64,000 nucleotides of DNA from the NCBI RefSeq assembly GCF_008629685.1, contig NZ_VWSF01000026.1:22929-86928 (forward strand). Direction: 5' to 3'. Shown piece after piece: positions 53,008 to 60,792 of the stretch; the stretch's first letter is position 1; each line of letters starts with the position of its first letter. Source of the stretch: Adhaeribacter rhizoryzae (GTDB lineage: Bacteria > Bacteroidota > Bacteroidia > Cytophagales > Hymenobacteraceae). The position numbers and the translations under genes are program-made. Under the pieces are notes generated by a model. It was not told the DNA's origin and ran no database searches. It was given only the letters and a program-made list of their open reading frames with translations.

Positions 53008-53883
53008 TTACAACCGGATTACGGCGGGCAAATATTTAGCCAGCAACTTGGAATAATAAGGTTTTAGTTCTTCTACTACCGGTGGTTTCGGGCTCTTGGA
53101 GTATAAATCGTAAGGATTAAATTTCTTTACCCATTCAAACATTTCGCGGTCGTGGTCGTCCATTAAGTGGTCGTAAGCATTTTCGCGGTGCTGGGCGTAG
53201 AACGAGTGGTACCGAATCATGTACAAAGCCGGCTCGGGCAGGTAGTCTTTCATGAGGTGGTACAAATATTCGTCGTGGCCCCACGACATGTGCACATTGC
53301 GTAAACCGCAGTTTGGCTCGTAAACGCCGTATTTGGTATTGTAGCGCTCATCTTTAGAATCAGGGTTTAATTCAAAAAATTCGGGGTACACAATTTTATC
53401 GGAGAACTTACAGCCAACCGGGAAAGTATCGCCCACCACAGCCCACTGCGGTTCGCCGAACAAACACAACACTTTACCTACGTCGTGCATCAGGCCGGTT
53501 AATACAAACCAATCGGGGTGGCCATCGGCGCGAATGGCTTCGGAAGTTTGCAGCAAGTGCTGTAACTGGTCTAGTTCAATATCCGGGTCAGAATCGTCTA
53601 CGAGCGTATTCAGGTAATCAAACATTTCCCATATTGCCAGCTCTTTTTTATCAAATTTCAGAAACTCGGCCTTTTTCTGCTGCACAAAATCGTAGGTCTG
53701 GTACTGGTGGTTCAGGCGGTAAAATTCGCGCACGGTATCGCGGCCCGGATTATCGTAGTTCCGGTATTCTTCTTTAGCCTTAGCGTCGGGCTCGGGATAG
53801 CGTTCCAATAAATCGTCTTCCCAAACATCCAGGCTAGGTAGCGGCGCAATTTCTTCGGGACGAAGTGTTTCTGAATTGTTCAT
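53008..53883 (-). CDS. inositol oxygenase (MIOX)
   Basis: The 291-residue protein shows the di-iron ligands of myo-inositol oxygenase: the HD pair in TGLMHDVGKVLCLFGEP, His in MSWGHDEYLYHLM, the conserved IRYHSFYAQH, and a late Asp region (HLMDDHDREMFEWVKKFNPY). The opening DTVREFYRLNHQYQTYDFVQ is also typical. It oxidises myo-inositol to glucuronate with oxygen. The enzyme is common in eukaryotes and patchy in bacteria. No inositol transporter or uronate pathway gene is adjacent. Confidence 0.94.
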   Translation of the reverse strand: MNNSETLRPEEIAPLPSLDVWEDDLLERYPEPDAKAKEEYRNYDNPGRDTVREFYRLNHQYQTYDFVQQKKAEFLKFDKKELAIWEMFDYLNTLVDDSDPDIELDQLQHLLQTSEAIRADGHPDWFVLTGLMHDVGKVLCLFGEPQWAVVGDTFPVGCKFSDKIVYPEFFELNPDSKDERYNTKYGVYEPNCGLRNVHMSWGHDEYLYHLMKDYLPEPALYMIRYHSFYAQHRENAYDHLMDDHDREMFEWVKKFNPYDLYSKSPKPPVVEELKPYYSKLLAKYLPAVIRL

Positions 53884-54040
53884 ATTTTGGCGAGTTTATT
53901 AACCATTAAACACAAGAGGCACAATATATTAAAATTTTATAACACATAAAAATATAGCTAAACATTGATACCCTTTATGCGTGCCGGAACCCCTATTAGT
54001 TGCATTGGCAAAAACAAAATTTTGCAATATTTATAATTTC

Positions 54041-55288
54041 TTAAGAGGTAACTTCTTCTGGCACCGGTGCCGCTACCTGCAGGTAATTTGCCAGCGAACG
54101 CATGGTTAATAAAACACTAACCAGCGTTAAAACAGCGCCCATCAGAAAAGGCGCACCCGGAAAATAAATGGGCGCCGCTCTACTCGTAAAATAAGAAAAC
54201 AGGTTGGTCATAAACGGCGGGCCTACAATAGAAGTAACGCTCATTAAACCGGTTAAAGCCCCTTGCAATTCGCCTTGTTCGTTGGCCGGCACTTGCCCCG
54301 ATATAATACCTTGCAAGGCCGGGCCCGCAATACCACCCAAACAATAAGGCACCAGAAAAAGAAACATCATCCAGCCCTGGGTAGCAAAAGCAAACAGCAC
54401 GTACCCAACCGTATACAGCAGCAACCCAAAGTAAACCAAACGTTTCTGCCCAAGCTTGGGATTTATTACCCGTATAAGTCCCCCTTGTACCACACCTACC
54501 AATACGCCTATCGCACCCAACGAATAGCCTACCATGGCCTCGTCCCACCGGAATTTTTCCATGGTGTAATAAGTCCAGGTGCTTTGCGTGGCGTGAGCGG
54601 CAATATAAATTAATACTAGCGAACCAATTAAACCCGTAATAACCGGATATTTTTTCAGGTGCTGCAACGCGCCTATGGGGTTAGCCCGTCGCCAACTAAA
54701 AGGCCGGCGGTTTTCGGGTTTCAGCGATTCCGGTAAAATAAAGTAACCGTACAGCCAGTTGAGCAGCGTTAGAGCGGCAGCGGCCAGAAACGGCACCCGG
54801 GAACCATACTGGCCCAGCACCCCGCCTATTACCGGCCCGATAATAAAGCCTAAGCCAAAAGCAGCGCCAATTAAGCCAAAATTCTGCGCCCGTTTTTCCG
54901 GAGTGCTAATATCGGCAATATACGCCGATGCCGTGGTAATGCTGGCCCCCGTAATGCCGGCCACAATACGCCCCACAAAAAGCCACGTAATGGTTGGGGC
55001 AAAGGCTACAAAAAGATAATCGAGGGCAAAACCAAATAGTGAAAAAAGCAAAACCGGCCGGCGGCCAAACTGGTCGCTTAAATTACCCAGCACCGGCGAA
55101 AACAAAAATTGCGTAACCGAAAAAGCAAACATGAGCCAGCCCCCGTAGCGCGAAGCATCGCTCAGCGTACCGCCTGTTAGTTCGGTAATTAATTTGGGAA
55201 TAACCGGAATAATAATGCCAAACCCAATTACATCGAGCAACAAGGTTACAAAAATGAAACTAAGCGCGGCTTTCCGTTCTCCTAACAT
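54041..55288 (-). CDS. MFS efflux transporter, TetA-like
   Basis: The 415-residue protein has 12 predicted transmembrane helices. The TetA-type loop 2-3 motif is visible ([20 protein letters not shown]), and so is motif C in helix 5 ([20 protein letters not shown]). It belongs to the drug:H+ antiporter group; some members export tetracycline, but family resemblance alone does not show this. It stands alone, with Repeat D copies upstream. Confidence 0.9.
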   Translation of the reverse strand: MLGERKAALSFIFVTLLLDVIGFGIIIPVIPKLITELTGGTLSDASRYGGWLMFAFSVTQFLFSPVLGNLSDQFGRRPVLLFSLFGFALDYLFVAFAPTITWLFVGRIVAGITGASITTASAYIADISTPEKRAQNFGLIGAAFGLGFIIGPVIGGVLGQYGSRVPFLAAAALTLLNWLYGYFILPESLKPENRRPFSWRRANPIGALQHLKKYPVITGLIGSLVLIYIAAHATQSTWTYYTMEKFRWDEAMVGYSLGAIGVLVGVVQGGLIRVINPKLGQKRLVYFGLLLYTVGYVLFAFATQGWMMFLFLVPYCLGGIAGPALQGIISGQVPANEQGELQGALTGLMSVTSIVGPPFMTNLFSYFTSRAAPIYFPGAPFLMGAVLTLVSVLLTMRSLANYLQVAAPVPEEVTS

Positions 55289-55407
55289 ACTTTTACTTTT
55301 TTCTGCAATTTAAAATAAATCAGAAGCGGCTGAATAATAAATATTGGATTAAATTATGCTACTTATTTTAGGATTATGGTTGCTCTCGTTGTGCGTAGCT
55401 CGTCCAT

Positions 55408-55468
55408 GTTGTGCGTAGAGTTAGCGCAGCGCTCTACGCATTTTTCGGACAGCCAATCTCTGATTGGC
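55408..55468. repeat. Repeat family D, copy 1
   Basis: The string GTGCGTAGAGTTAGCGCAGC runs into GCTCTACGCA, giving a GCGTAGAG/CTCTACGC hairpin. CCAATCTCTGATTGGC follows, a second palindrome. A broken partial copy (GTTGTGCGTAGCTCG) lies at 55388-55402. Confidence 0.8.
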
Positions 55469-55565
55469 ATATTCAGCTACTACTAAATAAATACCAGGCC
55501 AATAACGCTGCTTCTAAATAAGGGAAAATAACAAGCTTTATAGTTGTGAGAACTTTTGCATCTCT

Positions 55566-55626
55566 TGTTGTGCGTAGAGTTAGCGCAGCGCTCTACGCAC
55601 TTTTGTAAAGCCAATCTCTGATTGGC
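55566..55626. repeat. Repeat family D, copy 2
   Basis: Same order as copy 1: GTGCGTAGAGTTAGCGCAGC, GCTCTACGCAC and then CCAATCTCTGATTGGC. Confidence 0.8.
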
Positions 55627-55732
55627 GAAATACAAAAATATTCAAAACAACCTAAGTTCGTAAAGAGCAACATAATACCAGGGCTATGGCTATAGATATT
55701 CTTTTGGATTTTCTTTCTTATTTATTCAATAC

Positions 55733-55790
55733 GCCAATCAGAGATTGGCTTTCCGAAAAATGCGTAGAGCGCTGCGCTAACTCTACGCAT
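55733..55790. repeat. Repeat family D, copy 3 (inverted)
   Basis: Inverse order: GCCAATCAGAGATTGGC is followed by TGCGTAGAGCGCTGCGCTAA and CTCTACGCAT. The three copies occupy the 55289-56052 gap between divergent genes, where no gene is seen. Confidence 0.8.
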
Positions 55791-56052
55791 AGCAAAGGTG
55801 AGGTTATTTAGCAATTGGCTTGCCAGCTAATGCTTAGCACGAAATATTTACGCTACACATAAATATTTACCACCAGCATCTTTAATATGCTTAATTATTT
55901 AAAAGCCAGGTTAAATCAGTAACTTCTGACGGCCTTTACTACCGGCAATTGGCATTTCATGTACCTAATTCTACAACTGGCTGCTTCTGATTTTTTTCCG
56001 GGCGGCTTTCTGTTGATTTTTGTTGGAGAAATTACCAGAAAAAGTTAATATT

Positions 56053-57330
56053 ATGAAAAGGTTTACTATAAAAAATAAAGCTGCCTATGTTATGATCTTT
56101 ACTATCCTGCTAAGCTTTTTGTCTTTTGCCCACGCTTTTGCCACCAATGCAAATGTTTGTAAGCCAATTCCGGATTTTGATTCATTGCGGCAAGGCCGGG
56201 GAAGCTACTCGTGGGTGCACCGCGATAATGGTTCGTCTACCACGCTTTCGTACAACGGCAAAATATACTTTACAGAAGATGAGCGCGATATTAGAAGCAT
56301 TAGTCCCGGCGGCTTTTTCAAGTACAGCAAAACCACTTTTGGCAACTGCCGCGAAATTCAGGTTCTGAGCGATAACGATGGCAAACTGCAGCGACGCTAT
56401 TTTGTGGGCCGCACCGAACAATCTTACGAACCCGAAGGCCGCCAATGGCTGCAGGAAATGTTACCCCATATTATTGCCACCACCGGCTTAGGGGCCGAAG
56501 ACCGGGTACACCGTATTTATGCTAAATCGGGCCTGCAGGGGGTACTAAACGAGATTGGCAAACTGGAAAGCGACCATGTGCAAGGCCTTTATTTTTCTTG
56601 CCTGCTAAACCAGCCGCGCCTGAAAGAAAACGACTTCCGGCATATTTTTGCTAACGTTAACAAATTTATTGAATCGGATTACGAAAAAGGAAAACTGCTG
56701 CGCAAAACCAGCCCGCATCTGTTGCAAAACGATAAAATAACCCAGGAATATTTTAACGCCGTAGCCGTTATGGGCTCCGATTACGAAAAAGCTAAAGTTG
56801 TGGCGTATATTGTGCAAAACGGCAAGTTAAGTCCGGCGCATTTTTCCCAGGCCATTAATACAGTTTCACAAATTTCATCGGATTACGAGCAGGCCAAAGT
56901 TTTAAAACAGGTAATTGTTCATCCGGCCCTGCCCGAACGCGCTTATAAAGATGTAATTGTGCAATTAGGTAATATAGATTCGGACTACGAAAAGAACCGG
57001 ATAATATTTACCATGATGAGTAACCAGAAATTTCTGGACCAGCATTTTAATGAGGTGTTGGCAGCCGTCCGGAATATTCGCTCCGATAACGAAAAAAGCC
57101 GCGCCCTAGCTTACCTGGTTACCAAACACAAACTTACCCCACAAAATTATTTGCAGGTATTTCCGGTAGTAGCCGATATTAACTCGGCGCAAGAAAAAAG
57201 CCGTACCCTGCAAAGGCTAAAAACCACCATGCCCACCGACAACGAACAGGTACGGGCCGCTTATGTAAAAACCGCCAGAACCATTAACTCCGACTACGAA
57301 TACCAACGCGTAATGCACGGCGTAGAATAA
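56053..57330 (+). CDS. exported SDYEK-repeat protein
   Basis: The ATG at 56053 gives MKRFTIKNKAAYVMIFTILL, a signal peptide; 33 upstream bases are open without conserved sequence. The N-terminal third is a beta-rich segment (STTLSYNGKIYFTEDERDIR). Eight units of about 36 residues follow, each with S-D-Y-E-K/Q or a variant (ESDYEKGK; GSDYEKAK; SSDYEQAK; DSDYEKNR; RSDNEKSR; NSAQEKSR; NSDYEYQR). The repeats look like helical hairpins. Similar repeats occur near M56/BlaR-type sensors, though that protease is absent here. It precedes the kinase cluster by about 130 bases. Confidence 0.8.
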   Translation: MKRFTIKNKAAYVMIFTILLSFLSFAHAFATNANVCKPIPDFDSLRQGRGSYSWVHRDNGSSTTLSYNGKIYFTEDERDIRSISPGGFFKYSKTTFGNCREIQVLSDNDGKLQRRYFVGRTEQSYEPEGRQWLQEMLPHIIATTGLGAEDRVHRIYAKSGLQGVLNEIGKLESDHVQGLYFSCLLNQPRLKENDFRHIFANVNKFIESDYEKGKLLRKTSPHLLQNDKITQEYFNAVAVMGSDYEKAKVVAYIVQNGKLSPAHFSQAINTVSQISSDYEQAKVLKQVIVHPALPERAYKDVIVQLGNIDSDYEKNRIIFTMMSNQKFLDQHFNEVLAAVRNIRSDNEKSRALAYLVTKHKLTPQNYLQVFPVVADINSAQEKSRTLQRLKTTMPTDNEQVRAAYVKTARTINSDYEYQRVMHGVE

Positions 57331-57460
57331 ATTACTTTTGGGATGTTGGTTGCACCAGTCAACACCCGGCTAACTGGCTATTTTTTATTCCTAATTATTC
57401 AGAAGCCAATATTTTAAAACTCAGTGCTACTGCCAGCCGCCCAACCCCTAAACCTTGCGC

Positions 57461-58501
57461 ATGAAAACAGACCGCCGGATAATAATTTCTGTTATAATCA
57501 GTACCCTGGTCGGAATATTATTATTCCTGTATTTATTTTATTCGGTAAACGGGTATATAAATATTAGCGGCAGCTCCTTAAAACACGGTTTGTTTAGTTT
57601 ACTAGCGGCCAATGCCGTAGGCATAAGCTTTTATTACCTGAGCCGGTTTTTAAATAAAAAAGCGCCCTGGCACCAGGCTACTGCCTGGCGTTTTGCCTTA
57701 GAATTGGCCATAATGGGAATATGCCTGGCAGCAATTTCTTTTGGTTTGCTGCGGCTTTATTTAGTTTGGGAAGGAATAGCCTGGGCACTCTTTGCTCAAG
57801 AATACCACGACCCGCTTATTAAATTTGGTATTCTGGCGGTGGTTACCTTGTTTATTTATACCATTACCGATTTTACCCTCTACAGCTACAACCAGTACGC
57901 CGCTATTCAAATTGAGGAAGTTAAAATAGCCAGTACCCAGTTGGCTTTACAATTTGAAGTACTAAAAAGCCAGTTGAGCCCGCATTATTTATTTAACAGC
58001 CTGAATACCATTTCGTCGTTAATATATTCTAACCCCAACCAGGCCGAAGAATTTATCCGGAAACTGGCCTTAACGTACCAATATATTCTGGCCAACCAAA
58101 ACTTACCCCTGGTGCGCCTGGCCGAGGAATTAAATTTTATAAAAGCTTATTTTTTCCTGCTGAAAAGCCGTTTCGATAATGCTGTACAGCTTAATGTAGA
58201 ATTGCCGCGCCGGGTATTAAGCAGTAAAATTCCGCCGCTTACGTTGCAGTTGCTCCTCGAAAATGCCGTTAAACACAACGCTCCATCCGAAGAAACACCC
58301 CTGCGCATCCGCATATTTGTTTCGGATAAAAACCTGCTCACCATTACCAACAACCTCGTAGAGAATAATTTTAAAGCCAGTTCTTTCCGGGTAGGGCTCG
58401 ATAATATCAGGCAACGCTACCATTATTTTGCCAAAGCCGATATTAAGGTAGACAAAACCGATTTGTTTAAAATTGAATTGCCTTTGATTTACGCGGCCTG
58501 A
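57461..58501 (+). CDS. LytS-type sensor histidine kinase
   Basis: The ATG at 57461 gives MKTDRRIIISVIISTLVGIL; a TTG two codons up is less likely. The 346-residue protein has four membrane helices before residue ~140 (ISVIISTLVGILLFLYLFY; LFSLLAANAVGISFYYL; LAVVTLFIYTITDFTLY). The kinase domain has His175 in LKSQLSPHYLFNSLNTISSL, the N box LQLLLENAVKHNA, and the late VGLDNIRQRYHYF. It is predicted to phosphorylate the LytTR regulator encoded two genes down. The next gene begins 4 bases after its stop. Confidence 0.94.
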   Translation: MKTDRRIIISVIISTLVGILLFLYLFYSVNGYINISGSSLKHGLFSLLAANAVGISFYYLSRFLNKKAPWHQATAWRFALELAIMGICLAAISFGLLRLYLVWEGIAWALFAQEYHDPLIKFGILAVVTLFIYTITDFTLYSYNQYAAIQIEEVKIASTQLALQFEVLKSQLSPHYLFNSLNTISSLIYSNPNQAEEFIRKLALTYQYILANQNLPLVRLAEELNFIKAYFFLLKSRFDNAVQLNVELPRRVLSSKIPPLTLQLLLENAVKHNAPSEETPLRIRIFVSDKNLLTITNNLVENNFKASSFRVGLDNIRQRYHYFAKADIKVDKTDLFKIELPLIYAA

Positions 58502-58505
58502 AATC

Positions 58506-59573
58506 ATGCAAGGAATATTTATTCATAATCCTTATTTCCGGTTTTTATTTCCGCCCGTTTACGGCCTGCTGGTGTACGTACTGGTATTGCTGGTTTTCGA
58601 CAGCATTCAGCAAGTAGAACAAAACTTTTTTAGCGAAGAGGCTTTGCTATGTGTGGGCCTTACCTATTCCCTTACCGAAAGCTTACGTTTGGTGTTAATA
58701 GGCATCAACAAGCTTTTCCCGGTATTCCGGAGTGTGCAGCGGCGTATTTTTATTTACTTGGCTGCTAATCTGCTTTGTTCGCTGGTAGTGGTTTCGGCGG
58801 TAGTTTCGGGTTACTTTATCTGGTGGCTGGGTTATTCTGCTTTTCAGGTAGAGTTGCTTACGCTCAACAGTATTTTCCTTGTTTCGGTGGTGCTTTATAC
58901 CTTGGTATATTTTGGCATTTATTACCTCAACCATTTTAACCAGCGCCGCCTGGAGCAGGAACATAACCTGCGCGAAAAAATGGAGTTTCAGGTAAATGCT
59001 TTAAAAAACGAAGTAAACCCGCAATTGCTTTACGCCAGCCTCGAAACCTTAATAAAAATATTGCACCACAACCCCGACGAAGCCGATGCCTTTATTCATG
59101 ATTTATCTAAAATTTACCGCAACGTACTCGAAAATAAAAAGCAGGATATGGTGTCCATTGGCCGGGAGTTAAATGCGGCGCAGGATATTATAAGGCTATA
59201 TAATTACATGCACCAGGGCCTTATACAACTGCACCTGCCAACCAATGCCACAGAAGTGCTTTCCCACAAAATGATTTTGCCGGGTACGCTGCAAAAATTA
59301 ATTGAACACGCCATTAATCGCTCGTTAATTACCGATTGCAAACCTCTGCAGCTGCACGTACACGTAGGGCACACCGAGAACCTGATTTTCCGGTACGAGT
59401 TACGCGAACGCCTGTTAGTAACCAATCTTAACCCAAGTCCGTGGCCCGAACTTACCCGTGCGTATAGCTTTTTTACCGATCGTCCGCTCGAATGTTCCCA
59501 GGACGAGACGCATGTGGCCGTGCGCATCCCGCTGCTTACCGTAGCTACGCCCACGCCGGTTTTTACCGAATGA
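58506..59573 (+). CDS. degenerate LytS-type kinase (pseudokinase)
   Basis: The 355-residue protein has the same layout as its neighbour: four to five membrane helices to residue ~140, then the kinase-like region. The phosphoacceptor motif SPHYLFNSL is replaced by NPQLLYASLETL, with Gln173 where His should be. The N box ENAVKHN reads EHAINRS, and no glycine-rich ATP lid is visible near the end (NLNPSPWPELTRAYSFF). It probably cannot autophosphorylate but may dimerise with the active kinase or act as a sensor subunit. The loss is seen in sequence; its use is inference. Confidence 0.88.
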   Translation: MQGIFIHNPYFRFLFPPVYGLLVYVLVLLVFDSIQQVEQNFFSEEALLCVGLTYSLTESLRLVLIGINKLFPVFRSVQRRIFIYLAANLLCSLVVVSAVVSGYFIWWLGYSAFQVELLTLNSIFLVSVVLYTLVYFGIYYLNHFNQRRLEQEHNLREKMEFQVNALKNEVNPQLLYASLETLIKILHHNPDEADAFIHDLSKIYRNVLENKKQDMVSIGRELNAAQDIIRLYNYMHQGLIQLHLPTNATEVLSHKMILPGTLQKLIEHAINRSLITDCKPLQLHVHVGHTENLIFRYELRERLLVTNLNPSPWPELTRAYSFFTDRPLECSQDETHVAVRIPLLTVATPTPVFTE

Positions 59574-59744
59574 GTTTTCAATGCGTGAATGTGTAATTGA
59601 TTTTCTGAAAGAATAGAAGTTAAGCCAGATTAAATTATTTAAAAATCGCCCAAAGAATATTCAACCAAATAACCCTAAACTGTTAACCTTATTCAACCTT
59701 TAATTTTTGAATATTACTCTATTAAATATTAAACCTACTCTCCT

Positions 59745-60521
59745 ATGCGTGTGTTAATTATTGAAGATGAAAAACCGGCCGCGGAAAAGCTCGAAAGGCA
59801 CATCCGGAAATACGATCCCAGCATTGAGGTAGCCGACCGGCTAAACAGCGTGGAGAAAGCCGTAAGCTGGCTGGGTAACACCCACAACCAGGTAGATTTA
59901 ATATTTATGGATGTGCAGCTAACCGATGGCTTAAGCTTCGAAATATTTAAGCAGACCGTAGTAGAAAAACCCGTAATATTTACCACCGCTTTTAACGAAT
60001 ACGCCATAGAAGCTTTTAAAGGCAACGGCATAGATTATTTACTCAAGCCTATTACGTACGAGGCGGTAGCGGGCAGCATGCAAAAATTAAATACCCTCCG
60101 CAAAACACTGGGCGGCGCTAATACTGCTTCGCAGCTATCGCAGCTAGAGCAGGCACTGGGTATGCTGCACAAAAAAAACTACAAAAACCGGTTTATGGTG
60201 CGCACCGGCGAGCACATCCACTCTATTCCGGCCCAGGAAATTACTTTGTTTTATGCCGAAGATCGCAACGTGTTTTTACTGGCCGAAAACCGCAAGAAAT
60301 ATATTATTGATTATAAAATGGAGGAACTGGACGATGCCCTCGATCCCAGCTTGTTTTTCCGGGTAAACCGCACGTTTATCATCAACATCAACGCCATCCG
60401 CGATGTAGTGGTTTACTCCAACAGCCGCCTCTTAATTCGCCCCAAAGCTGAGTTTGATAAAGAAATTGTGGTAAGCCGCGAACGGGTACAAGAGTTTAAA
60501 GACTGGTTTAACGGCGCTTGA
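59745..60521 (+). CDS. LytTR response regulator
   Basis: The 258-residue protein has a receiver with Asp56 (DLIFMDVQLTDGLSFEIF) and Lys101 (YLLKPITYEAV). A linker and a LytTR domain start near residue 147 (RFMVRTGEHIHSIPAQEITL; LFFRVNRTFIININAIRDVV). It lies 171 bases after the pseudokinase on the same strand, so it may have its own promoter. It is the natural target of the kinase at 57461. Its genes are unknown; the SDYEK gene just upstream is a candidate. Confidence 0.94.
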   Translation: MRVLIIEDEKPAAEKLERHIRKYDPSIEVADRLNSVEKAVSWLGNTHNQVDLIFMDVQLTDGLSFEIFKQTVVEKPVIFTTAFNEYAIEAFKGNGIDYLLKPITYEAVAGSMQKLNTLRKTLGGANTASQLSQLEQALGMLHKKNYKNRFMVRTGEHIHSIPAQEITLFYAEDRNVFLLAENRKKYIIDYKMEELDDALDPSLFFRVNRTFIININAIRDVVVYSNSRLLIRPKAEFDKEIVVSRERVQEFKDWFNGA

Positions 60522-60624
60522 TAAATTACAACTTTCCAAAATAAAAGCATTGCCCTTTTACCTGGCTGATATTCAAAGTTAATTACTGATAATCAAAAGC
60601 ATATACCCATACCTATTGGCTAAT

Positions 60625-60739
60625 GCGCTTCTATTATTGTAGTCATGTTGAGCTTGTCGAAACATCTAAATCTACTTTTTCACAGTTTTATTAGATCCTT
60701 CGACAAGCTCAGGATGACCAATAATGTACACTTAAGCGC
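60625..60739. repeat. Repeat family B, copy 4
   Basis: Terminal repeats GCGCTT and TTAAGCGC enclose TTGAGCTTGTCGAAACATCT and ATCCTTCGACAAGCTCAGG, with ATAATGTACA at the right. It is nearly identical to copy 1 and lies between convergent genes; nothing else is seen in 60522-60792. Confidence 0.8.
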
Positions 60740-60792
60740 AGTTCCTATTAAGTAGGAGTATTAGTATTAAGCTTCTTTGCCAAATTATTAGC

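Noticed and set aside
54041..55288. tetracycline resistance gene call
   Set aside because: TetA-like motifs are common to general drug:H+ antiporters; no TetR-type repressor is next to it, so only the transporter class is given.
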